DNA of 64,000 nt from Gigaspora rosea (taxonomy: Eukaryota; Glomeromycota; Glomeromycetes; Diversisporales; Gigasporaceae): the NCBI GenBank assembly GCA_003550325.1, contig QKWP01000108.1, positions 200,538 to 264,537 of the forward strand, in the 5' to 3' direction. This document shows positions 12,059 through 22,399 of the stretch, piece after piece; position 1 is the first letter of the stretch, and each line of letters begins with the position of its first letter. A program made the translations under genes and the position numbers. A model generated the notes under the pieces. The model searched no databases and was not told the origin of the DNA. It was given only the letters and a program-made list of their open reading frames with translations.

Positions 12059-12809
12059 TGAGAAGGGTAAATTTGACCCTACTGATGTCTATAACGGCTA
12101 TACACTAATAACACTAACTAAATTAACTCAATCCCAACGCTCAAGACTTTTAAACCTTGAATCAGCAGGCAGAAAGAGGCGTGGTGGATTTGGTCCTGGT
12201 CTCAAGGTTTAGAGGGTCTTGGAAGACGGGATACTTGGTTCGACTAACTAGAGTCTTTCGATTATATCACGAGACTCTAATATGGGTCACAGGGTTTATA
12301 CTTCAAGACGGATTTACGTATTGGGAAAGTATTGGTTTATAATATTAACAATAGTTTATTTATTATATCAGGGGTACTAACTTATAACACTTCTACTCTA
12401 ATTTTGAAGGTTATTACTATACAACATTGAACTCAAACTTCAAACTCAACTAAGCTCAAAAGCTGTCTTGCTCTAAAGACAAGAGACATTGTATTTATAC
12501 TTTTACATTACTGCGCTAATTCTACTTTCATACAGGTTTCTGCCACTAAACTTAGTGCATAAATGCAAGAAAGCGAATAAATGCGACTTCACGAATAAAT
12601 GAAACAAAGTGCATAAAGGTGTGAAAGTGAATTTCGTGAATAAGTTCACGGGTGTTTACAGATAAGGAAATAATTTACTACAGTACTATATATGGAGCTA
12701 TGTTAACTCTTACTAAATATATATGTTGATTTAAGAATAATGAATAAAAGGTCGATCGGGATAGAATAATAATATAAAAAGAAAATAGGTGTGACTTTAC
12801 ACCTTCACA
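12059..12809 (-). repeat. LTR (5' in element orientation)
   Basis: Uninterrupted partner of 7707-8895, about 750 bp. On the plus strand it has TG and CA ends. The left junction adjoins the primer binding site and the right junction adjoins SINE sequence. Confidence 0.8.
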
Positions 12810-13076
12810 CTATATGTATTTTTCCTAATCGAGAAGCCTCAATTTTAATGACTTTTGTTCTCAGATTTATCCTTTTTTGGTATTGTCAGACCATGTGGCT
12901 GTGTCATACAACCTTACTTGTTTTTGTCATCGCCTACTGTCGTACATGGAAATTCCTCTCACAGATCCTTCTATTCGTGGCCCTAGCACAGTTTTCATCT
13001 CCCGTTGGACTTGAACCGGCGACCTTGCGAATGTGATCCTGGAGTGCCAACAACTGCACTATCGATCCAGGGACCT

Positions 13077-14300
13077 AAAGATGCTTAATTTTAGAATTTT
13101 TTATCAAAAATTCAAAATTAAGCATCTTTGATGCAAATTTTAAAAAAAAATAAAATAAAATATACTGATATGATGTATTTTTTGGTGCTAAACAAGTTTA
13201 CTTAGATCAAGAAGTTATAATCAATTAGTAAAATTTATAGAATCATAGAAATTTGTATAATTTTATTAATAAAATTATACAAATTTCTATTATTATCTAA
13301 ATTTTACTAATTGATCTTATTTTCTTGCACTAAGTAAACTTGTTAAGCACCAAAAAAAATACATCAGTTTAGCATATTTTATTTTACATTTTTTAAAATT
13401 TGAAGAAAAGATGCTTAATTTTGGAAATTTTCATCAAAAATTCAAAATTAGTATCTTTGATGCAAATTTTAAGAAAAATAAAATAAAATATACTAAAAAG
13501 ATGTATTTTTTGGTGCTAAACAAGTTTCTTAGATCAAGAAGTTATAATCAATTAGTAAAATTTAGATAATTATAGCATTTTGTATAATTTTATTAATAAA
13601 ATTATACAAAAATTTCTATGAACCTCTAAATTTTACGAATTGATTATAACTTTTTGTACTAAGTAAACTTGTTAAGTACCAAAAAATATATCAAATCGCA
13701 TATTTTATTTTACTTTTCTTAAAATTTGAAGAAAAGATGCTGCTTAATTTGGGAAATTTTCAAATTTTAAGAAAAATAAAATAAAATATACTGATTTGAT
13801 ATATTTTTTGGTTTTTAACAATTTTAAATAGATCAAAAAGTTATGATCAATTAGTAAAATTTAGAGAATCATAGAAATTTGTATAATTTTATTAATAAAA
13901 TTATACAAAATGCTATGATTCTCTAAATTTTACTAATTGATCATAACTTCTTGATCTAAGTAAACTTGTTTAGCGCCAAAAAATATATCAAATTGGTATA
14001 TTTTCTCAAAATTTGCGTCAAAGATGCTTAATTTTGAATTTTTGATAAAAATTTCCAAAATTAAGCATCTTTTCTTCAAATTTTAAGAAAGTAAAATAAA
14101 ATATGCCGATTTGATGTATTTTTTGGTGCTTAACAAGTTTACTTAGTATAAGAAGCTATGATCAATAAGTAAAATTTAGAGAATAATCGAAATTTGTATA
14201 ATTTTATTAATAAAATTATACAAAGTGCTATGATTCTCTAAATTTTACTAACTGATTTATACTTCTACTCTAAGCAAACTTGTTCAGTATCAAAAAATAC
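13077..14300. repeat. Tandem array of palindromic units
   Basis: Two palindromes alternate about three times. One is centred on GTATAATTTTATTAATAAAATTATAC (about 13255, 13590, 13890, 14210). The other is GATGCTTAATTTT...AAAATTAAGCATC (about 13080, 13410, 14025). Linkers contain TTTTTTGGTGCTAAACAAG and its reverse complement. The same unit occurs at 6570-6648 plus 7229-7401. It belongs to the interior of element 6373-14605. No coding content. Confidence 0.75.
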
Positions 14301-14439
14301 ACATTTTTATTCAGACTCAAACTATATTGCAAAATTTGGACTAGCCTGACCAAACTTATGATTGAGTTTAGTATAAAGTTTTAATAATAAAATTTAGAGT
14401 TTGAGTCTGGTCTGGACCAGACCAAACCAGGACCCAAAA

Positions 14440-14605
14440 ATAGAATCACTAGTTCATATGAACACCAGACTGAACCTGAACATGTTCATGAACTTATGAA
14501 CTGAACCTGAACTGAACCTGACCAGCTCTAAAAGTTCAATCTGAACCTGAACCTGAACCTGAACTTGACCTAAGTTCAGTTCAGTTCAGGTTCATAGGAA
14601 CACTA
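14440..14605. repeat. GAACCTGAAC palindromic subterminal array
   Basis: Many copies of GAACCTGAAC and its complement flank a short AT core. The counterpart at 6390-6560 has the same composition. Together they form the subterminal repeats of the hAT-like element. Confidence 0.7.
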
Positions 14606-14613
14606 GAGCTAAC

Positions 14614-14990
14614 ACTTCTACTCAAATTTTGAAGGTTGAGGCACTCTAAGTCTAACTTGACATAACTATCACCAACTCAACTAAGTTATCCTTTTGTTGA
14701 GTGAGCTTAAGGCTCTTATATACTTTTTAATCACAGACTAAAACACTACAAAAGATTCTTGTTACTCCTATTACATCCCACAAATCATTTTAATTTTTTG
14801 CATCATACCCATCACTTAATTCTTTCGAATTTTTGGATAAAAAGGATTTAAAAGATATAAGAGATCCATGATCATCGATCCCTTATAGTACTAGTTACTA
14901 AAAATAGTATACATATATTGAAAAGATAAAAAAGATAAGAAAAATAGAAAATAAAAATTGAGCACAACTCAAATTTAGATTATGCTAGGT
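14614..14990. repeat. LTR-like fragment
   Basis: CACTTCTACTCAAATTTTGAAGG matches the LTRs near 8460 and 12390. The right end (AAAATAAAAATTGAGCACAA) matches the end of the block at 5150. Probably the continuation of the old LTR interrupted at 6372. Confidence 0.4.
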
Positions 14991-14994
14991 CGAC

Positions 14995-15275
14995 TTTGAC
15001 TATCACAACGTATGTATATATGTGGAACGAGAACAAATAAAAAGTTAATGCATGCATAATATTTTTATTTACATCAAATACTAATTAGGAATTAGCCCAC
15101 TTATGTTAAAGCAGGCCGGATGATTTGTTAATGCGGGCCAGATGATGTGCTAACGCAGGCCAGACAATCTTATATTAAAAATCCCACGCAGAAGTTTTTA
15201 AATCCCGCGCATCCCGCGTGGGATCCCTCGCAGGATTACGCACGGATCCCGCGCGTTTCCCAACACTAATTAGTG
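14995..15275. repeat. Inverted copy of 20370-20566, GC-rich hAT-like end
   Basis: The block from TATATGTGGAACGAGAA to GATCCCGCGCGTTTCCCAAC is the inverse of 20370-20566. It ends TTTCCCAACACTA, a hAT-like terminus. Several CCCGCG motifs make it much richer in GC than its surroundings. It also supplies the empty site for the MITE at 20567-20821. Confidence 0.55.
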
Positions 15276-16133
15276 GATAGAGCATTTACAAGGACCTTAA
15301 TAGTGGATAGTTAGGCTCCGCGGCTGCAAGGACCTTATTTATATAATAAAAAACATAATAAAACGCGGATTTCACCCTAACCCGATCTACAAAGCGGATT
15401 TCACTATTTCGCAACTCAGGTTTCGCTCTGTTTTATAATAATTATTGGCGCACTTCAGGTTTGTTTATGCAGAATTCAGCATCAGCATCATACCCGACAT
15501 TTATTAATTGTCCATTTTCAAGTATAACCTTCACTCCAGACACCTAGTTTTCAAATATAACCTTTTTAAAAAAGAGGCCATTAGCAGTTTTTCAAATATG
15601 ATCTCATATATATTATTTAGGGTTTTATCCACCCTTATATGACGTCTTAAGCTTTTTACCAACCCATCTTAACATGTTCCAACTTTAATTTGCTTGTAAA
15701 GCCATATCAAAATAAATAGATGTAAAATTACATTTTTTGTTTTTAGTTATATAGGCAGATTAATAAATTTTGAGTTATTGGCATTTTTTATTTTTCAGTG
15801 CCTCGGGCTGTTTCTACTTTTGTCCCGGTTATCCAGTATATAACACAGTTTAGAAGTAGTGTTAAATTATTTCATTTTATAATTTTTTGATTTTGTTGGT
15901 TCAGTAAATCTCGATATTATAATTAGAAAGTAATAAAATAAACAAATGGTGACTAATTAATGTTATTCGTATAAAATAATTGAGAAAAAAATGTGAAGAA
16001 ACTCTATTTGAGCTATGTTTATACATTATTGAATAAAGTATATTATAAAAAATAAATTATAGTAACTCCAAATTATTATATAAAATTTACTTTTATAAGA
16101 GTGTGGTTTTTTTAACAATGAAGATCGAATAAT
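15276..16133. other. Intergenic, no gene seen
   Basis: A short direct repeat (TAGTGGATAG...AAGGACCTTA, 15270-15340) is followed by AT-rich sequence without a supported open frame. The last 60 bases are the presumed 3' flank of the permease gene. Confidence 0.5.
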
Positions 16134-17288
16134 CTAGTGTTTTTTGCTCAAATCATATAAAGGAAATCTGATCGGTGAAAGATCAGGTGTTAATAATGTT
16201 GCAGCTAGACAATAAAAGACAATGAAGGAAGTTGTCACTGTATTTATTAAAAGAAAAAAAAGTGAAAAATTAGTGGAAATATTTTTTAAAAGATTTAAGT
16301 TGAAAACTTTGAAAAACTCACATTCTGCAAAACCACCAATTTTAAGAAACACGGTATTAGTTGGAGTAAGATGATAAATAACATCAGCCATGAATGCTAC
16401 AGTCAAAGAAACAAAAGCTCCCAAGACTCCAATATTGGTACGAAGACAAGCCAATGTGAAAATGAATGTGACTATCACAAGAAATCATATTAGTTATTTT
16501 TATTTATAATATATAATATATATACACATATACACATTCATATATCTAATAATATTTACATATTAGCCATGCAGCGTTGTATACAGCAAGAGCATTGTGA
16601 TATTGGGTAAAAAGGTCGAAATTAGTTGCAGCATATAAAGCACCACCACCATCAAAGCGTTCACAATTATTAAGGCATAAACCATATTCATTTATTGTGG
16701 CATTTGGGGCAACGGGTATGATTCCAAAAGCTTCTTGAATGCCCTATTTTAACGAAAGAATCAAATTATACTTTCAGAAACACGTAAATTACGGGAACAT
16801 GTAATTTTATCAAAATAAACCATACAAATCCTGGCGTATAAATAGCACCCAAAGATGCCCAAAAACCACCAAAAGCCGAGAATCCAGTACCCCCAAAAGT
16901 ATTACCAACTTTATATTCCCACATTCCGGAAGCAAATTGAGTAACACCACCAGTGAAGAACGAAACACCGACTAAAATATTTGGAACAGCAATTCCGAAA
17001 ACTCCTAGACTATAAAGAGAAGCAATAAAAGTTGACATAGCAAAAGCGGATAGACCTATGTTTATGTATATGGCAAATTAATTAATTATTCATTAGTAAT
17101 TTCAGATTTGATGCAATAATAAATGATAATAAATGATAATAAATAATAATTAAATGTTTACCAAGTGGTGTTGGATTTCCTATTTTTGGTGCTGGCATTG
17201 TCACTATAGATCTTCGATCGACTTTTTCATGTCTAGATGTGAAGTTGAAGTCCTTTAAGTCATGAATATAAATTTGTGATTCTGGCAT
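16134..17288 (-). CDS. Acetate permease of the GPR1/FUN34/YaaH family, five exons
   Basis: Predicted plasma-membrane acetate (acetate/ammonium-related) transporter, similar to fungal Ady2/Ato proteins. Exons on minus: 17288-17162, 17055-16826, 16743-16560, 16471-16322, 16237-16134. Introns are 106, 82, 88 and 84 nt, all GT..AG; the last is in frame with a GTGAGT donor. The spliced product is 264 residues, a normal length. N-P-T-P-L-G at residues 38-43 is the family signature. P-N-I-L-V-G, S-G-M-W-E, G-N-T-F-G and F-G-G-F-W-A-S-L-G-A follow. Hydrophobic stretches match the six family helices, including L-A-C-L-R-T-N before helix 5. The start is the first ATG, with about 37 cytosolic residues before the signature. 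No internal stops. The only convincing host gene here. Confidence 0.92.
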
Positions 17289-19255
17289 TATGTTAAGGAT
17301 TAAAATTTGTGAATAAAAAAAAAAATTGGTTCTTTGGGTCTTAGTTGTTAAAGATAATTGCTATTAATATTCGTTTGTTTCAAATGTTTAAACTTTAATT
17401 GGGAGAAAAAAAGTTTGAAATAATGTATTTGTATTTATAGCTTTCCACTAGTCGTGTGAAAAAAAAGGGAGCCTTTATGGTTTCTTGGTTTTGATTAGCA
17501 TTATTTTAGAAAATTTGCATATTACTAATCTCTGGCTGTTTCAAATTGTTGTCATTTTGGATGATCATCTGTTCGTTTTATTTGGAATGCACGGATAGAA
17601 TCATATCCTTTGATCTAAAATTCAATAGAGAGGTGTTACACGGCGCGTGATAAAATACGCTCGCCTACGTGATTCGAGATATGAAAAGAAAATACAACGT
17701 GTTGATCGTTTGGGATCATCTATTAGAAAATCCGTAAATCTTGCAAAAGGAATTCTAGATATTGTGCATCTTCGAGAATGAACCGGCTTCATTTAACGTG
17801 AGAATCGTAAGAATTACGTTCCCCACATTTGGAGCATTTAGACAATTGAATTGAATTAAGACTATAAATTGAGGATTCCCCACATAACATTGATGATCCA
17901 AAAGAATTTCACATGTATAATATAGTTTGAAGCATAAATATGTTGTTAGGAAGTACAGTACTTAGTGTGTAAGTTAAGATGGACATGCGGAAATTAACTT
18001 AGTACAATTTGCAAAAGAAAGTTATCATATTTAACATATGGGTCTTTACCTTGAAAATAGGGTTCCGAGGTCCCCTAAATTCTTAATTTATGAAACACAA
18101 AACGAGATATTGAAGTCCGGAAATTTGGCGGAAAATTTTTGAATATCTAAAATAGAATGGAAATCGACATAGCGGATAAATATTTCACCATCAATTTACG
18201 GACATCGTTCATGAATTTAATTTTTATCCAATAATATAAAATTTTGCGAAGATCATATCTAAAATTAGCGGAAAATCAAATTTGGGGTTGTTATTGTGCT
18301 TTATCCTAATACAATGTTAATGTTCGCCTTAACTCTTAAAAAGAACACTTTTAAAGGTATATAGTAAAATAATACGATACGGATAATACAAATTGGGACA
18401 GATATGCGGAAATTTAATTGATTGCTTGTTACGTACGTGCATATGCATGGACACTGAACGCCTATGGATAAAATGAACCTAATGAAAGGCATTAATATTA
18501 TATTTGTTCTCAAATAACTCCCTCAATATAATTGCTATCGGTTAGCAAATTCATATATGCGGCTTATCTTGACGTTGGCCAAAAATATAAAATATTAATT
18601 GTGTGTGAACCATTAAAATTTTCAAAAACTATTACAGAACAATGTTTGATCCTAGAAATAAGAATTATTGAAAGTAAATGAAAACGAAGGTATTATTGTA
18701 AAAAAAATCCCGAAGATTTAAGATACATTAATTAGTTTATTTTATTATTTCGACTTTGTTTATCTATTGTAATTTTTAAGCGTAATTTGATCATCTAATT
18801 TTTCATTTAACCATGTTAATCAAATCAATATTACCTTCATGAGGAAACAAAATTCTTGGATAATTTTTTACTTTTTTAATAGCACCGCTTGAGATCAACT
18901 AATTTAGAGTTAGCTTAGTCAACTAAATACAGTAATAACCATCACCCCAGAAGTAGGGACACTGAATTTATCGTAATTTGCGACAAAAGCACCCCCGAGT
19001 TCCTTACATTCCTAGGAGCAAAGTCTTGGTTAGTACCCGGTGGGTACTTTGTTAAGGGTATTTGATGTAGGGGAGTTTATATAAGGTATACTTTAAATGC
19101 AATAAGATTGACCAATCATTTAATAGGATTATACCTTTGCGAAAGTAAAAAATATGTATATACCGGGTCTTTTACAACTAGGTCTATGACACACACTTGA
19201 TTAATCCCAGGTACAAATCGAGGTACTATTTGCCAGAATTTGAAACTATGGTGTG
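17289..19255. other. Upstream of the permease gene; no further gene
   Basis: This is comparatively repeat-poor sequence with no matches to other parts of the window. It may hold the permease promoter (17289-17500) and its regulatory DNA. The 70- and 75-residue frames at 18301-18513 and 19116-19343 have no recognisable domain; the latter runs into a MITE. Confidence 0.5.
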
Positions 19256-19726
19256 GCATTGGGGTGTACGGTGTACTATGTAAATCAAAGCTACATGTGG
19301 TTATATAATAAAATTTATTAATGAAGATTTTAAATAGATGCACAGTTCAAACGGTTCGATAGTTTTGGATAAATTTTGCACAGACCGTTATTACTTCTTT
19401 GCAAACAAAGTTATAGAGCCATTTCTTAAAAAGAAATTAAATTAAGCTTTTTTTTTTTAAGAAAAAAAATATATATATAATTATTGCAAATTTTTAAATT
19501 GCTGCACAGCTCTAGCAGCTTGATAGATTCAGATAAAATTTGGCACAGACCAGCACTACTTTCTAAAAAGAAAGTTATAGAGCCATTTTTCATTTATTAT
19601 GAAAAAATTTACCGGTATATTTTTTTCTTAATTATCATCCACATATCTAAAAATCTTCATTAATAAATTTTATTAATAACCACATATAGCTTTGATTTAC
19701 ATAGTACGCCGCACATCCCAGTACGC
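19256..19726. mobile_element. Inverted-repeat element (MITE-like), about 470 bp
   Basis: The left arm 19256-19337 and right arm 19652-19726 are inverted copies (shared core GTACTATGTAAATCAAAGCT). Between them two direct repeats of about 100 bp occur, each with GCACAG...GCACAGACC and AAAGTTATAGAGCCATTT. No open frame. The TSD was not resolved. Confidence 0.7.
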
Positions 19727-19873
19727 ATGCATAAAATATTCGATTTAATAATGATTAAAATTTATAAGTGCGCAATTTTAATGAGCTAATCGTGCTCATT
19801 TTATGATATCTAAACGTGATCATATTGAAAAAAGTGACGTATAATAATATATAATTTTATTGATATTTAAGGG

Positions 19874-20153
19874 TTTACCACAAAATCCGACTAAACAGAA
19901 TGCAGACAGTTTGGAACTCCAATATTCAAAATCCCGAAGTTCAAGATCTTGGCTAAGAGATCCCAAAACAATAAAAAATTCCGAATAGACTGCGGGGTCC
20001 TGTCTTAGTCGAGATCTTGACCTTAGGGATTTTTTGATAGTCTGGATTTGACCGTTCGGGATTTTGAATATCGGGATTCAAAACTGTCGAGATCCTGTCG
20101 GTATTCGGGATTATGTATTACCGGGATTTTGGAAGTCGGGATTTTGTGGTAAA
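19874..20153. mobile_element. MITE of 280 bp with TTTACCACAAAATCC ends
   Basis: Terminal inverted repeats TTTACCACAAAATCCGACT and TTTACCACAAAATCCCGACT bound a core rich in CGGGATTTTG and its complement. No coding capacity. The TSD is not clear. Confidence 0.75.
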
Positions 20154-20337
20154 TCGCAATATGATTGGCACACTATGTAATTTAGTCGATACATTTTTTT
20201 TCCATAGAAATCTACGCTACCGACCAATCAGAAAATTCAACGTAGAATTTTCAGTTTCCTAAAATAATTGTAAAATGTTGAACATCATCACAGTTGTGCT
20301 TAATTTATTGAAGTTATCACTATTGCGTGTTTCGTGT

Positions 20338-21600
20338 AGGGATGGGTTCGGTTGTCACGGTCAGTTAATGGGCAACGCGCGTGATCCGTGCGTGATCCCG
20401 CGCGTGATGTGCGGGATTTTAATATAAGATTACTGCCTGCGTTAGCATATCATCTGGCCCGCATTGACATATCATCTGACCTGCTTTAACATAAGTGGGC
20501 CAATTCCTAATTAGTAATTGATGTTTATGTACGCATTAACTTTTTATTTTTTCTCGTTCCACATATGGGCTGCTGTCAATAGAAATAAGGCAGATTGACA
20601 TTTTAAAAAACTTAATGCCTTAACTTTCACAGCGCATATTTCGATGGATTTCGAGGCTATCTTGATGATTTAATATTCAAAAGAAAGCTTAGATCGTAGG
20701 CTTTCTTTTGAATATTAAATCATCAAGATGACTTCAAAATTCATCGAGATATGAACTGTGAAAGTTAAGGTATTAATTTTTTTTAAAATGTCAATCTGCC
20801 TTATTTCTATTGACGGCAGCCATATATACATACGTACGTACAGAGATAATGCACAAACTGTCCGTTGAATTAAAATTTTTAATTGTCATTATTAATAAAG
20901 TGGAGAATCTAGATTTTTAATTTCTTGCATAAGATAATACACCAAGAATATTGTGTACCATATGGGCAATTTCAGTGATTATTTAACATGAGCGATAAGG
21001 TTAAATAAAATTCGAGCCAATCATTTTTTGTGATATTAAATGATTATTGAGTATAAAAGTGACTATTTGATCAGAAATTCTAAGCCTGATTATGAATTTC
21101 TTATGAGTCGCTTATGAGTTTTTTTGGTATAAGTCTTATAACCTGGTTACTTATAAATTTTTGTACGTATGTACCTGATCACTTATAAATTTTAGTACCT
21201 TTATACCTGATTATGCACCTGATACTTATAAATTTCACTTGGTTGCATTACAGCATTATAATTTTTAAATATATATTTTATATAATAATATTATAAAAGC
21301 AAATTGATAAAATTGAGACAAATCTGAATTGATAAATTTAATAATTATAAGATTCAAATAATGGTTTAAAAGTATCAAAATCTATTTACCAGTAAGTATT
21401 TTTATTTGTAATAAATGCAATAAGATTTATAAAGAATGATTATTATTTTAACAAAAATTATATTCGTAGTGGTGATTTTTATTTATATTTTTATTAATCA
21501 TGAAAAATTCAGGAACTCTACTTGATCTCGCGGATCTCTGTGGATCCCACTTGTGATCCGGCATCACGTGCAGGATTTTTAAAAAATCAGAATTTGACCA
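20338..21600. repeat. hAT-like repeat interrupted by a MITE
   Basis: It starts TAGGGATGGGTTCGG (hAT-like end) and continues with the GC-rich motif block also seen at 14995-15275, then sequence inverted relative to 5160-5880. It ends near a GATCCGGCATCACGTGCAGG block. The 255-bp MITE at 20567 lies inside. No transposase frame. Confidence 0.45.
20567..20821. mobile_element. Foldback MITE, 255 bp, TSD ATAT
   Basis: The whole element is one hairpin: arms of about 120 bp (GGCTGCTGTCAATAG ... CTATTGACGGCAGCC) around a short AGATCGTAG-type loop near 20690. The flanks repeat ATAT (20563-20566, 20822-20825). The related copy at about 15003-15015 has the site without the insert. Confidence 0.85.
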
Positions 21601-22390
21601 TCACTATCAGTTGGTCATATCAGTTAATTGCTCACAGTCAGTTGATCACGATTAGTCATATACAGTAGTTAAATAACTGGCTATAGCCAATAAATTATTT
21701 ACTCAATTATTTAATCAATATCTAAATAAGTAACAAGTAGGGATGTGACACTTCAAAGACTGCTGAAAGAGAAACAAAACATGGCGATTTGCATCATATA
21801 ATCAATAAAACATTATTTATAATTCTGGTAAAACTTGCAAATTATTTGACTATATTTAAAGTTGTTTGGTTCTAGAACTGCCAAATTATCTGCAAATTTG
21901 ACCAGAATTATTAATGATCTGTTTTGACCAGAAATACCAAATAAGAATTCTGCATGATATTTGATGCCATGCAGGACCAGTATGATTGTGTATGGCATGT
22001 AAAAAGTAATATCATGTTACAATATTAGTCTGCAAATTACAGATTTAACAGTTATATGAATCACAAATTTCAAAAAACCTGTATTACAATAATTACCTGT
22101 TAAAAATCTCAGATGATAAAAAATGTTATAATCGAAATCAACATTTGAAAACATTCTTGCTTTAAATGAAAGTGCCAATGAAATCATCATATTAGAAATT
22201 GAAAATCAAAATTCTTTACAAAAATAAACAAACTCACCATAAATGATATCAATAAAGTTGAGAAAAAGAAGGGCATCTTTATTACATTCTATGCTATACA
22301 CAAAACATTCTGCATTATTGTAAATCTATTATGACATTCTTAAATTTTTACTAATTTTGGAATAACTTAGGTCTATTTTAATTAAATTAA
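21600..22390. other. AT-rich, no gene; diverged hAT-type end
   Basis: TAGGGATGTGACAC at 21744 looks like a hAT-type end. The part 21790-21990 resembles 35600-35760 in inverse orientation. No coding region is supported. Confidence 0.4.
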
Positions 22391-22399
22391 TTTAAATTA

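Larger units (their letters stand above)
7707..12809 (-). mobile_element. LTR retrotransposon, minus strand, probably non-autonomous
   Basis: Direct repeats at 7707-8895 and 12059-12809 are LTRs with TG...CA ends; differences are mostly transitions. Read on minus, the 12059-12809 LTR is followed after two bases by a primer site TGGTGGTGACTGTGAGAT (12039-12056). A polypurine tract AAGGGTGGGAGAG (8896-8908) precedes the other LTR, which fixes the orientation. The internal part (about 3.1 kb) has a gag-like region with a CCHC knuckle, but no reverse transcriptase, integrase or protease was recognised. It lies inside a SINE. The TSD is not clear (left CCAT, right CTAT). Confidence 0.8.
7402..13076 (-). 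mobile_element. Second SINE copy, split by an LTR retrotransposon
   Basis: Two halves match the SINE at 6649-7228: the 3' half at 7402-7706 (with T-run at 7396-7406) and the 5' half at 12810-13076. The latter has a tRNA-like head (B box GCCGGTTCAAGTCC, A box TAGTGCAGTTG on minus). Joined, they are about the length of the first copy. The outer flanks repeat AAAGATGCTTAATTTT at 7386-7401 and 13077-13092. Everything between the halves is the LTR element 7707-12809. Confidence 0.8.
6373..14605. mobile_element. hAT-like palindromic element, host of nested insertions
   Basis: The ends read TAGGGTTTC and (reverse complement of the right end) TAGTGTTCC, 7 of 9 matching. They are flanked by a perfect 8-bp direct repeat GAGCTAAC at 6365-6372 and 14606-14613, as hAT transposition gives. 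Both subterminal regions (6390-6560, 14440-14600) are palindromic arrays of GAACCTGAAC/GTTCAGGTTC. The interior (6570-7400 and 13077-14300) is a tandem array of about 400-bp palindromic units. No transposase is seen. The rest of the span is later insertions: two SINEs and one LTR element. Confidence 0.65.
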
